From a virus: a DNA stretch of 20,995 bases. Below the pieces are notes generated by a model. It made no database searches. It was not told where the DNA came from and saw nothing but the letters and a program-made list of their open reading frames with translations. How positions within the stretch are numbered: position 1 is the first letter of the stretch; every line of letters begins with the position of its first letter. The DNA is taken from positions 1 to 20,995 of IMG/VR virus record IMGVR_UViG_3300015192_000033; one strand, given 5' to 3'. Shown here in pieces: positions 1-7,201 of the stretch. Position numbers and translations under genes: made by a program.

Positions 1-7
1 GGCCGCC

Positions 8-265
8 ATGGCTGGCGCAGGGGCACTCGCGGGCAGCAGCGCGCTGGTCATCGGTCAGAGCGGCGCTATCACCAACCTGGCGGCAGCGGCCACCGGCATT
101 GTTGCGCTGCATCTGGCGGCCCGCGCGCTCACGCTAACGCTCGCCGCGCGCACACCGGCGCTGACACTGGCCAGCCACGCGCAGGCGCTGACACTGGCCG
201 CCCGCACACCCGCGCTAACGCTGGCCGCCCGTTCGGCGGCGCTGACACTGCCGCCAAGGAGTTGA
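8..265 (+). CDS. nonapeptide-repeat structural protein (unknown function)
   Basis: This is an 85-residue reading frame. Its reading frame is still open at the window edge, so the true start may lie upstream. The first 40 residues are rich in Ala, Gly and other hydrophobic residues. The C-terminal half is five tandem nine-residue units of the form ALTLAARTP, with L-T-L strands alternating with A-A-R turns. Such alternation suggests short beta strands, but I do not recognise the family with certainty. The next gene follows with only the stop and a Shine-Dalgarno sequence between them, which places it in the virion operon. A structural or fibre-associated role is inferred from position only. Low-complexity GC-rich sequence also produces a mirrored antisense frame here, but operon direction favours this strand. 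Confidence 0.55.
   Translation: MAGAGALAGSSALVIGQSGAITNLAAAATGIVALHLAARALTLTLAARTPALTLASHAQALTLAARTPALTLAARSAALTLPPRS
131..262 (+). repeat. 27-bp tandem coding repeat, about five units
   Basis: Units begin near 131, 158, 185, 212 and 239, and each encodes a variant of (A/T)LTLAARTP. The second unit has diverged to ALTLASHAQ and the last ends in PPRS. The period is a multiple of three, so the frame is preserved. This points to repeat expansion within a gene rather than to a non-coding array. Confidence 0.8.
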
Positions 266-266
266 T

Positions 267-716
267 ATGTCCGCATCTAATTCTTTAGAGTCAAGCTTGC
301 TTCTGCTACTTTTCAATAACACCGCCCTGGCCAACGTAGGCAACGCCGCGGGCCTGCAGCCGTCCGGTGTGGCGGGCTCATTCTTCGTCGCGCTGCACAC
401 CGCCGACCCAGGCGAGGCCGGCGACCAGACCACCAGCGAAGCGACGTACACCAGCTATGCCCGTGTGGCTGTGGCGCGCTCATCGGCCGGCTGGACCGTC
501 TCGGGCACTGCGCCCACCCAGGCGGCCAATGCGGCGGCGGTGACGTTCGCTCAATGCACTGGTGGATCGAACGTCATCACGTATTTCTCAATTGGCCTGA
601 TTACGTCGGGTGCATCGGTCATCGTGGCCAGTGGGGTGCTCACGGCTTCACTCACGGTGAGCAATTTAATTACCCCGTCGTTCGCCATCGGAAGTTTGGT
701 CGCGACTTTGGATTAA
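267..716 (+). CDS. small phage structural protein with TADPGEAG signature
   Basis: A protein of 149 residues. An AAGGAG Shine-Dalgarno at 255-260 sits six bases before the ATG. The sequence has the layout of a common siphophage protein: an N-terminal helix (residues 5-16, ESSLLLLLFNNTA), then FVALHTADPGEAGD (about 40-53), then a YARVAV strand (about 64-69) and alternating beta strands to a C-terminal LVATLD. Proteins of this type are usually annotated as hypothetical or minor tail/fibre proteins. The family resemblance is from memory of the TADPG and YxR motifs. A head or tail accessory role in the virion is inferred from context. Confidence 0.7.
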   Translation: MSASNSLESSLLLLLFNNTALANVGNAAGLQPSGVAGSFFVALHTADPGEAGDQTTSEATYTSYARVAVARSSAGWTVSGTAPTQAANAAAVTFAQCTGGSNVITYFSIGLITSGASVIVASGVLTASLTVSNLITPSFAIGSLVATLD

Positions 717-719
717 CCC

Positions 720-1037
720 ATGCCCACCAACCGCCAGGCGCTAGAAGGCCCGCTCAAGCAAGGCGTAGATGAGAGTATCGCCTACACCATCACCACGACG
801 CCATGGGGCACGGCCCCGACTGCCGTTGTGGTGGGCGTGGACGACCGCACGACCCTGCCGGCGGTGGATGCGGCGGCGACGGTCATGCCGGTGCTGACCA
901 CCAGCGTGACGGGTGACGTGATAACCCTGTCGCCGCTCAAGCTGCTGACGGCCGCGCACACGTACCGGGTGGAAGTGCGCTTTACAGTGAATGGCAATGT
1001 ACTGGAAGTTTACTTTGACGTACTGGGTGAGGACTGA
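720..1037 (+). CDS. small beta-rich phage protein, unknown
   Basis: A protein of 105 residues starting three bases after the previous stop, with no obvious Shine-Dalgarno, so translation is probably coupled. After a polar N-terminus (PTNRQALEGPLKQG) it consists of alternating hydrophobic/polar strands with a T-P-W-G-T-A-P turn. It ends in VEVRFTVNGNVLEVYFDVL, typical of an all-beta Ig-like fold. No catalytic motif or cysteine is visible. I do not recognise a named family. Its place between small structural genes and the minor head gene suggests a virion or fibre component. Confidence 0.6.
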   Translation: MPTNRQALEGPLKQGVDESIAYTITTTPWGTAPTAVVVGVDDRTTLPAVDAAATVMPVLTTSVTGDVITLSPLKLLTAAHTYRVEVRFTVNGNVLEVYFDVLGED

Positions 1038-1042
1038 CGGCC

Positions 1043-1858
1043 GTGCCTAGCGCCGCGCGCGAGGCGCTGCTTGACCTGTTGGCCACCGCTAATTTGTGGC
1101 AGCGGGCGGCCTTGCCGGCTGTCAAGGCAGATCGGCCAACAAAGGAACCTGGCCGGGCCGATAAGCTGCGGGCCGAGGGTAAGCTCGCGGCGGTGGTACA
1201 GGCATTTTTCGCGCGAATGACGAAGAAAGTCACCGTCAAACTCAATAGCGCCCCGCCTAAGCAGGCAGCCGTCAAGGCTGATTACACCGACACCACATTC
1301 GACAGCGAGTTTTTTACCGATGACGAATTTGAGAGCGCACTGGAAAAAGTCCTAACCACGGCCGCTCAGGGTGGAGTGCTCCAGTTCACTGACATGGTGG
1401 CACTGGAAATAGACCAAAGCGCTGTGAACAAGGAAGCCGCCGCCGCGATCAAGACCTACACTTTCGATCTCGTGAAGAATCTGGATGACAGCTCACGCAA
1501 GTCACTGCGCCTGGCAATCAGCGACTTCATCACTTCGCCGGGCATGACGATGGCCGACGTGATTGATCGGCTGCCGTTCACGGAATCTCGGGCGTCGCTG
1601 ATTGCCACGACCGAGATAACCCGCGCATATTCCACCGGGCAGTCAATCGCCGGTGAGGCCGTCGCCATCGCCTGGCCGGATGTGCCAGTGACGAAGATGT
1701 GGCATACGAATAACGATAGCCTGGTGTGCCCTATCTGCGACCCGCTGGACGGAACCGAGGCGCCGCAGGATGGTTCATTCGATGATGAATATGACGCTCC
1801 GCCGGCCCATCCGGGCTGCCGCTGCTGGGTGAGCTACCGGACCAACATCAATGGCTAA
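1043..1858 (+). CDS. minor head protein, Mu gpF / SPP1 gp7-like
   Basis: A protein of 271 residues starting at GTG 1043, with AGGA at 1030-1033 nine bases upstream. The C-terminal third matches the phage minor head morphogenesis (Mu gpF-like) family. It has RASLIATTEITRAYSTGQ (residues 183-200), then W220...D225, C229-P-I-C232, D236-G, and the closing HPGCRCW (256-262). The four cysteines and the histidine could bind a metal. The N-terminal part is helical and acidic and lacks clear motifs. Family members associate with the portal and are found in few copies inside the head. The portal gene is presumably upstream, outside the window. The gene overlaps the next one by 8 bases. Confidence 0.88.
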   Translation: MPSAAREALLDLLATANLWQRAALPAVKADRPTKEPGRADKLRAEGKLAAVVQAFFARMTKKVTVKLNSAPPKQAAVKADYTDTTFDSEFFTDDEFESALEKVLTTAAQGGVLQFTDMVALEIDQSAVNKEAAAAIKTYTFDLVKNLDDSSRKSLRLAISDFITSPGMTMADVIDRLPFTESRASLIATTEITRAYSTGQSIAGEAVAIAWPDVPVTKMWHTNNDSLVCPICDPLDGTEAPQDGSFDDEYDAPPAHPGCRCWVSYRTNING

Positions 1859-2315
1859 GATATCGATCAAAGTCACCGGCTTGGACAAGGTCCAGGCGGC
1901 CATGGCCAAGTTTCCGCAGGAGATCGGCCGCTACACGGCCGCCGCCGGCGTTGAGGTGGGCAATGAGATACTGGACACGCGCGGCGTGCGGCTCTACCCG
2001 CCCGCCGGGCCGGCAAACGCGCCGCCGCCGCCTTACTACATACGCGGGCAGGGCACGCAGTATGCCACGCGCAACTCGGGCAACAGTCAGCGGCTTGGCA
2101 CACAATTCTACGTGGATGCCTCGGCTACTTCGTACAAGACCACCATCGGCAACCGCGCCAGCTATGCCGGGTACGTGGTTGGCGAGAATCAGGCGAAGGC
2201 CATGGGGCGGATTGGCTGGCGGCGGATGTACGATGTGGCGATTGAGAAGCTAGAGCCGATCCGTGCCATCTATCAGGGCTGGATCGACAAGCTCATCAAG
2301 GATATGGGGCTGTGA
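1851..2315 (+). CDS. HK97 gp10-like neck/tail-completion protein
   Basis: A protein of 154 residues. The opening ISIKVTGLDKVQAAMAKFP is typical of the gp10-like tail-completion family (a beta strand, then a 'G-L-D-K-V' helix). The middle holds LYPPAGPANAPPPPYYIRG, and the C-terminal part has WRRMYDVAIEKLEPIRAIY followed by a helix ending at the stop. In family members this protein helps join the head to the tail. Here it lies before the capsid gene instead of after the connector, which is an uncommon order. A second neck candidate sits at 6743-7201, so which of the two does the gp10 job is uncertain. Confidence 0.62.
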   Translation: MAKISIKVTGLDKVQAAMAKFPQEIGRYTAAAGVEVGNEILDTRGVRLYPPAGPANAPPPPYYIRGQGTQYATRNSGNSQRLGTQFYVDASATSYKTTIGNRASYAGYVVGENQAKAMGRIGWRRMYDVAIEKLEPIRAIYQGWIDKLIKDMGL

Positions 2316-2485
2316 CCGACCGCGAGTTTGTTCTCGAAATCCGGCATGGCCTGATTATCATTATGCGGGCCTGCATCAAGCGTTACGCGATGGCCTGGCG
2401 CGATTTCCTGCCATTGGACGCAGCGGCGACGGTATTCCCCGCCCCATACGCGGCGGGCGTTGACGTTTTACAGAAACAGTCTTAG
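2312..2485 (+). CDS. 57-residue phage protein
   Basis: A short frame starting at a GTG whose last two bases form part of the previous stop (GTGA overlap). This signals translational coupling. The product begins MTDREFVLEIRHGLIIIM, followed by a basic stretch (RACIKRYAMAWRDFLP), and ends KQS. It forms an amphipathic or weakly hydrophobic helix at residues 8-30 and has one cysteine. The -35 and -10 of the promoter noted below lie inside its last codons. I do not recognise it, but the coupling and unbroken direction make it a plausible gene. Confidence 0.55.
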   Translation: MTDREFVLEIRHGLIIIMRACIKRYAMAWRDFLPLDAAATVFPAPYAAGVDVLQKQS

Positions 2486-2488
2486 TAT
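2460..2488 (+). promoter_or_regulatory. sigma70-type promoter
   Basis: TTGACG at 2460-2465 and TAGTAT at 2483-2488 are separated by exactly 17 bases, each one or two bases off consensus. It is the best-matching promoter I could find in the window. Transcription would begin near 2495 and run through a short leader into the terminator at 2549-2591 and then the protease gene. Confidence 0.6.
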
Positions 2489-2548
2489 AGGGTTTGCAGC
2501 ACCCGTGCCCTAACCGGCCCGGCCTAACACCCCGAACGCATGCCCATT

Positions 2549-2591
2549 GGCCCGCGTCCTTATCTACGAGGACGGCGGGCCTTTCGTTTTT
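2549..2591 (+). terminator. intrinsic terminator/attenuator upstream of the capsid genes
   Basis: GGCCCGCGTCC (2549-2559) pairs with GGACGGCGGGCC (2570-2581), with one bulged base and a ten-base loop. TTTCGTTTTT (2582-2591) follows. This is a textbook Rho-independent terminator. It separates the head genes from the protease/capsid genes and lies downstream of the only visible promoter, so expression of the capsid requires read-through or antitermination. Confidence 0.75.
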
Positions 2592-2608
2592 CCCCGCCCC
2601 GGTGACCG

Positions 2609-3829
2609 ATGCCAGGTGCGCGACATTCCAAATCCGACCAGCAGCACCTCGACCAGGCGGCGGCCCATATGGCGTCGGCGGGCGTGAACATGCCCGGCAA
2701 GATGGCCCCGCCCGCCAAGTCCGCCGCCAAGAGCATTGAAATGGTGCGCTGCCTTGTCACCTGCCAGACCTGCCAGGCGGCCTGCCGCTATTGCATCAGC
2801 GCTTGCCAGTCATGCCCCAATAGCCTGTCTCCATCTCACGCCGCCTGTGTGGCTGCCTGCCAGGTGTGCGCCGATGCGTGCGCGGCCTGCCAGACGGCGG
2901 CTGATGCGTCCGGCCTGGACAGCCCCGAGTGCATGGCGGCCTGCGCGGCTTGCCAAGCGGCCTGCGCCGCCTGTGCGTTGGCCTGTATCGCCTGTGCGGT
3001 CGAGTGCGACCACTGCGCCTGGGACTGCCAGAACTGCGCCGGGGCGTGCGCGTCGTGCGCGCGTGACTGCGGCGACTGCCTGGGTGGCGCGGCGGACGCG
3101 GACGCCGGGGCCGAGGATGAGATGGACGCGCCGGGCATGGGTGCCATGATGAGCGCCTATCAGAAGGCGGTCGGTGAAAGTATCGCTGCCAAGGGGCTGA
3201 CGCTCAACTACGTCAAGGCCCTGCACCTGCCGCGCGATGAAGAGTTCTTTGCTGACGTTCTGGCTGTCAAGAGCGTTGGCCACGACCGGATCAAGGGCTA
3301 TACATTTCTGTGGGGCAACGAAGAACTGACCGACGTTGAAACGGAGTTCTTCACCCGTAAGTCCGACTTCTGGGATACCCAACTCGGCAAGACCGCGCGC
3401 CCGCTGACCTGGGACCACGCGCAAGACCCCGACACAAAATCAGCGCCCGTCATTGGGCAGATAGACGAGTTTGGTGATGACGCCATCGGACGGTGGTATA
3501 TCGCCCAACTCGACCGCAATCACAAATTCCGCAAGGCTGTGGACGCATTGGTGAGCAAGCGCGCCGTTGGCACGTCTAGCGACAGCGCCAATCAATACGT
3601 CATCCGCGAGAAGACCAAGAGCGGCGCGGTCTGGCTGGCACAGTGGCCCTGGTTTTGCTCGGCCCTGACAACGACGCCCGCCGAGCCGCGCATGTTGGAT
3701 GTCGGCTCCCCCTACTGGAAGTCAACCGGACTGGCTGAGACAGTCGCCCGTATGGGCTCACGGCGCTCTGGACAGAGCGACCGGCTGGCGCAGCTTGACC
3801 GAGAGCTTGAATTGCTGGAACTGAGTTAA
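2609..3829 (+). CDS. HK97-type prohead protease with N-terminal Cys-rich (Csp/DUF326-like) domain
   Basis: A protein of 406 residues. Residues 48-157 contain 27 cysteines at strictly alternating 4- and 3-residue steps (C48, 52, 55, 59, 62, 66, 69; 80-94; then 15 from 108 to 157). This is a heptad pattern that places every Cys on one helix face, as in the four-helix copper-storage Csp/DUF326 proteins. Residues 160-180 are an acidic linker. Residues about 195-365 resemble the HK97 prohead protease (U35). There is LTWDHAQDP with candidate His270, then VGTSSDSA with the candidate Ser at 323-326, and the closing strand ALTTTPAEPR (352-361). The C-terminus is a charged helix. The protease should cleave scaffold domains of the next gene's capsid protein. 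The ATG at 2609 has no good Shine-Dalgarno. An internal ATG at 3122 follows GAGGA and could yield the protease alone. Confidence 0.82.
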   Translation: MPGARHSKSDQQHLDQAAAHMASAGVNMPGKMAPPAKSAAKSIEMVRCLVTCQTCQAACRYCISACQSCPNSLSPSHAACVAACQVCADACAACQTAADASGLDSPECMAACAACQAACAACALACIACAVECDHCAWDCQNCAGACASCARDCGDCLGGAADADAGAEDEMDAPGMGAMMSAYQKAVGESIAAKGLTLNYVKALHLPRDEEFFADVLAVKSVGHDRIKGYTFLWGNEELTDVETEFFTRKSDFWDTQLGKTARPLTWDHAQDPDTKSAPVIGQIDEFGDDAIGRWYIAQLDRNHKFRKAVDALVSKRAVGTSSDSANQYVIREKTKSGAVWLAQWPWFCSALTTTPAEPRMLDVGSPYWKSTGLAETVARMGSRRSGQSDRLAQLDRELELLELS

Positions 3830-3841
3830 CGGAGAAACGCT

Positions 3842-5266
3842 ATGGCAAACGAATTGCAAACGAACCTGAAAGCCGCTGTCACCCGCGCGCGCGCCATTTC
3901 CGACGGCGTCTCGGCCAAGGGCGGCGCCTGGTCCGAAGACGACCAGAAGGCTTATACCGCCGCGATTGAATCGGCCAAGTCACTCAAGGCCACCGCGGAG
4001 AAGACCGCCGAGTTGGACGACATCTCCAAGTGGATGAGCGAGCCAACCGGTGAAAGCGCCGTCAAGACCGGCTGGGCCGGCGAGGCGCTGCCCCACGAAG
4101 GCGACATTACCGAAGTCGCACAGGAGCCCGTGTCCGTCACGATCAACCCCACCAGCGGCGTCAAGAGCGTCTCGGGCGGCGAGTTGTACGCGCTGGGCAA
4201 GCTGGGCGAGGACAAGCTCAAGGCGCTCAAGAGCGGCGCTTACAAGGACGCCTTCGTCAGTTACTTGCGCATCATGGCCCGCCCCAACGGCGACCTGCGC
4301 GCCATGAAGGGCGAGGCCATGAAGGTGCTGCAGGAAGGCATCGACAACCAGGGCGGCTTCTGGGTGCCGCCGGACGTGCGTAACGAATTGGTCAAGAAGA
4401 TGGCCACCATCACGGCTATTCGCCAGTTCGCCTACAGCTTCACGACCGGCTCGGATATGGTGACGTTCCCGAAGGTGGTCTACACCACCAACGACCAGTA
4501 CACGTCTGGTGTGCGCTTCTCGTGGACGGCGGAAGCGCCGGCGGCGGATATCGCCGAGGCCACTAACCCCATTGCCGGCAAGGTGCAAATCCCGGTCGAG
4601 ACGGCCATCGCCTCGCTGACCGTGACGCGCGCATCCACCGAAGACAGCCAATTCGACATTCTGGGCTATCTGTCGATGAACCTGGGCGAGGCCTTCGCGC
4701 TGGGCGAAGACGACGCCTTCATCAACGGCGACGGCGTCGGCAAGCCGCAGGGCATCCTGAATCATGCGAATGCCACCGTGGCCACCGGCTCGGGCGGCAT
4801 GTACGTGGCCAGTGGTAGCGCGGCGGCGATTGCCTGGGGCGTGGACGGCGTCAAGGGCGTCACCGGCCTGGAAGGCGCGCTGCCGCCGCAGTATGAGAAC
4901 AACGCCCGTTTCGTGGCCGCCAAGGCCACCTATGCGGCCCTGCGCGCGCTCAATACCGGCGCGGCCGGTATGCAGTGGACTAGCGAGGACTTCTATCCGA
5001 ACTTCCGCAACGGCTACGCGCCCAACCTGCTGGGCTATGCGGCGGTGCGCGACCAGTTCGTGCCCGCCATCGCGGCCAACAGCTACAGCGCGATTTTCGG
5101 AGATCTGCAAGGCTACTACATCGCCGACCGGGTCGGGCTGAGCATCGAAGTGCTGCGCGAACTCAAGGCGCTGCGCGACGAGGTCGTGATCTACGCCCGC
5201 AAGCGGCTGGGCGGCCAGCTCGTCCACGACTGGAAAGTCAAGCTGCTCAAGATCGCTGTTTCATAA
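3842..5266 (+). CDS. HK97-fold major capsid protein
   Basis: A protein of 474 residues with GGAG at 3831-3834 before the ATG. Residues 1-75 are a Lys/Ala/Glu-rich helical region like the scaffolding delta domain that the prohead protease removes. The region around 160-180 has LQEGIDNQGGFWVPPDV, the typical start of the phage capsid domain. TFPKVVYT, WTAEAPAADIAEA and the E-loop/axial segments follow. FALGEDDAFINGDGVGKPQGIL (about 286-307) is a hallmark of HK97-family capsids. The end is LRALRDEVV-like, then RKRLGGQLVHDWK. It is somewhat longer than HK97 gp5. It directly follows its protease, as in HK97-like phages. Confidence 0.95.
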   Translation: MANELQTNLKAAVTRARAISDGVSAKGGAWSEDDQKAYTAAIESAKSLKATAEKTAELDDISKWMSEPTGESAVKTGWAGEALPHEGDITEVAQEPVSVTINPTSGVKSVSGGELYALGKLGEDKLKALKSGAYKDAFVSYLRIMARPNGDLRAMKGEAMKVLQEGIDNQGGFWVPPDVRNELVKKMATITAIRQFAYSFTTGSDMVTFPKVVYTTNDQYTSGVRFSWTAEAPAADIAEATNPIAGKVQIPVETAIASLTVTRASTEDSQFDILGYLSMNLGEAFALGEDDAFINGDGVGKPQGILNHANATVATGSGGMYVASGSAAAIAWGVDGVKGVTGLEGALPPQYENNARFVAAKATYAALRALNTGAAGMQWTSEDFYPNFRNGYAPNLLGYAAVRDQFVPAIAANSYSAIFGDLQGYYIADRVGLSIEVLRELKALRDEVVIYARKRLGGQLVHDWKVKLLKIAVS

Positions 5267-5290
5267 CGGGCAGAGAAAAGGACAACTGAC

Positions 5291-5737
5291 ATGCCTATCC
5301 ATACTCTCGGCGACAACTTTTTCTTTCAGCCGATTATCGCGCCCGTCTCGGCTCTCGGTGCAACCATCCAGCCGGCCGGCGCGTACATCGACATGGGTCC
5401 CTACGACTGGGGCGCGTTCATCCTGATGGTGGGCGTCACTGACCGCACGCTGACCACCATCCAGGTGGTGCAGGCCACGGCCGCGGCCGGGACCGGCTCG
5501 AAGAACGTCTCCGGCGCGATCAATCCCACCTTCGCGGCCACTGACGACGGCAAGATTGCCATCGTCACCTTCCGCGCGGCGGACCTGGATATTAACAACT
5601 CGTTCCGCTATGTGGCCATCCAGCCAGCCGCGACCGGCGGCACGGCTGACCTGGGCGCGATCCTGTTCATCGCCGGCCGCACGCGCAACCAGGCGCCGAC
5701 CCAGCCGTCGACCGTTCTGAATATCACCAACGTCTAA
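5291..5737 (+). CDS. probable head decoration / capsid-associated protein
   Basis: A protein of 148 residues. An AAAGGA Shine-Dalgarno lies about ten bases before the ATG. The protein is beta-rich: a short N-terminal arm, YIDMGPYDWGAFILMVGV (about residues 32-49), then TTIQVVQATAA, an IAIVTFRAADLDI strand pair and FRYVAIQPAA, ending in a polar tail. No catalytic or metal-binding motif is visible. Small beta proteins encoded right after the major capsid gene are often capsid decoration proteins, and this layout (G-x-Y-x-x-x-x-x-x-x-V-G followed by Q-x-x-x-A) fits that group. The role is inferred from position and fold. Confidence 0.6.
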   Translation: MPIHTLGDNFFFQPIIAPVSALGATIQPAGAYIDMGPYDWGAFILMVGVTDRTLTTIQVVQATAAAGTGSKNVSGAINPTFAATDDGKIAIVTFRAADLDINNSFRYVAIQPAATGGTADLGAILFIAGRTRNQAPTQPSTVLNITNV

Positions 5738-5747
5738 GGAGACGCAC

Positions 5748-6149
5748 ATGCATATCAAACTGAAGTCTGACGCCCGCTGGGGCAGTGCCCGCACCGAGTT
5801 CGGCGTGGCCGGCAGTGAGCACGACGTCACGCTAGAGCAGGGCCACCGGCTGGTGGCTGCCGGGCTGGCCACCACGGAAGAGAAGTACGAAGCGCCCAAG
5901 GTGGCGAGCAAGGCCGAAGTGCGCGCGGCGTTGACCAAGGCGCAGGCCGACAAGACCGAGAGCGCCGAGTGGCGCGCCAAGGTCAAGGCGCTGCTGGACA
6001 ACAAGGCCGCCGCGTCGGTACTGCTGGCCGATGAGTTGGCGGCCTACAAGCTGCGCCACCCCGATTTGACCGAGGCCGAAGTTGAAGCCGCCAAGGCCGA
6101 AGCGAAGGAAGACGCGGCTGAAGCGAAGAGCGCCAGCAAGCGCGCCTAG
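5748..6149 (+). CDS. small head protein with helical charged C-terminus, unknown
   Basis: A protein of 133 residues with AAGGAGA directly after the previous stop and four bases from the ATG. Residues 1-45 look like a small beta domain (IKLKSDARW, then DVTLEQGHRLVAAGLATTEE). Residues 50-133 are almost entirely Ala, Lys and Glu and should form one or more long helices ending SASKRA. No motif gives a function. A small protein of this shape commonly sits between the capsid and connector genes, so it may be an assembly accessory. Beyond that the role is unknown. Confidence 0.6.
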   Translation: MHIKLKSDARWGSARTEFGVAGSEHDVTLEQGHRLVAAGLATTEEKYEAPKVASKAEVRAALTKAQADKTESAEWRAKVKALLDNKAAASVLLADELAAYKLRHPDLTEAEVEAAKAEAKEDAAEAKSASKRA

Positions 6150-6155
6150 GCGACT

Positions 6156-6746
6156 GTGGCCTACATAGTTCTAAGTGATCTGAAGAATTACTTAATGGCG
6201 GGTGGGCAAACCCCACCCGCCACTGATGACGCGCTGCTGGCGTCCATGTGTACGCGGGCGCAGTCGATCATCGAGCGCAAGACCAAGAAAAAGTTTGAGA
6301 GCCGGACCGAGACGCGTTACTACGATGTGCCATCTTACGGCCGCAAACTGTATCTGGACGACGATCTGCTGAGCGTGACGACCTTGACCAATGGCGACGG
6401 CACGGTGCTGGCGTCAACCGAATATCATCTGTGGCCGCTCAACGGCCTGCCGGCGGGGGGCATCGTCATCAACTACGGTTCTACGTTCTACTTTAAAGGC
6501 GACTCGCTGGGAAATACCGAGGGCAAGATCGCCGTGGCCGGCGCCTGGGGCTACACGACGACGGCGAATGACGACGTGAAGCAAACCACCATCCGGATGG
6601 CGTCGTGGCTGTATCGGCAGAAGGATAGCGCCGGTGAGCAAGACCGGCCGCTGATTGGGCCGGACGGGACGGTGCTCATGCCCTCGCGCATCCCGGCCGA
6701 CGTGATGGACATGATCAACGATCTAATGTCGCGGGCCTTCGCATGA
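6156..6746 (+). CDS. head-tail connector, gp6-like
   Basis: A protein of 196 residues starting at GTG 6156, six bases after the previous stop. The N-terminal helix-turn-helix layout (LSDLKNYLMAGG, then DDALLASMCTRAQSIIERKTKKKFE) is typical of the HK97 gp6-like connector family. It is followed by a beta insertion (RYYDVPSYGRKLYLDDDLLSVTTL) and the closing helices VKQTTIRMASWLYRQKD and VMDMINDLMSRAFA. The family forms the dodecameric ring below the portal. The stop overlaps the ATG of the next gene (ATGA), so the two neck proteins are coupled. Family assignment is by pattern memory. Confidence 0.78.
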   Translation: MAYIVLSDLKNYLMAGGQTPPATDDALLASMCTRAQSIIERKTKKKFESRTETRYYDVPSYGRKLYLDDDLLSVTTLTNGDGTVLASTEYHLWPLNGLPAGGIVINYGSTFYFKGDSLGNTEGKIAVAGAWGYTTTANDDVKQTTIRMASWLYRQKDSAGEQDRPLIGPDGTVLMPSRIPADVMDMINDLMSRAFA

Positions 6747-7201
6747 CCCTGGCGCTTGTCCGTACCGCGCTGGCGGGCCAGGCCGTGGCCGTGGGGGCGC
6801 TGACACCGCTGACTTATTACGGAACCACGCTGCCGCCGGCGCTGACCACGGGGCACCTGCCCTGCCGGCTGCTGCTGGCGGGCGATGCGCAGGGGCGCTC
6901 GAACGCGGGGTCGTTTGTGGCGCTGGGGAAGCTGGCGCAGACGACGCGGCAGATATCGGACCTGCTGTTCTGGCAGGCGGTGGCCGGCGGCATCGGCCGC
7001 AGCGGGGTGGAGGCCGATCTGACCACCTACTGCGACAACTACGAGACGATGCTGAGAAACTTTCGGAGTGCCGGCCAGTCGGCGGCGCACATCTTGAGTT
7101 GGCAGCTGGATATTCAACCTATCGCCTACCCGGCACAGAGTACGTTTACCTGCTGGGGCGTGGTGTGCATTGTGCAGATACAGGAGTACGCCAGTGGATG
7201 A
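6743..7201 (+). CDS. neck / tail terminator candidate
   Basis: A protein of 152 residues whose ATG overlaps the connector stop by four bases. The sequence starts with helix LALVRTALAGQAVA. The core has strands LPCRLLLAGD, RQISDLLFWQAVA and IQPIAYPAQSTFTCWGVVCIVQIQEYA, the last a long beta strand at the C-terminus as in tail-terminator or head-closure proteins. There are no catalytic motifs. Position between the gp6-like connector and the tail tube is where head-closure and tail-terminator genes lie in siphophages. I infer one of those roles and cannot choose between them. Confidence 0.55.
   Translation: MTLALVRTALAGQAVAVGALTPLTYYGTTLPPALTTGHLPCRLLLAGDAQGRSNAGSFVALGKLAQTTRQISDLLFWQAVAGGIGRSGVEADLTTYCDNYETMLRNFRSAGQSAAHILSWQLDIQPIAYPAQSTFTCWGVVCIVQIQEYASG

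Noticed and set aside
131-262. Possible CRISPR-like or regulatory array
   Set aside because: The 27-bp units have no spacers, the period is a multiple of three, and they encode a peptide repeat, so this is a coding repeat.
2494-2739. Plus-strand 81-codon frame between the 57-codon gene and the protease
   Set aside because: It spans the promoter leader and the terminator hairpin and overlaps the protease in another frame. Its composition is not protein-like.
2736-3424. Alternative frames over the Cys-rich domain on both strands (2736-3149 +, 2810-3424 -)
   Set aside because: Only the 2609-3829 frame gives the regular Cys heptads and runs into the protease. The others are Arg/Ala-rich by-products of GC repeats.
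3980-5227. Long open frame on the minus strand across the capsid gene (415 codons)
   Set aside because: It mirrors the codon-third-position GC bias of the capsid gene. The plus strand encodes a clear HK97-fold capsid protein, and no motif is visible in the antisense product.
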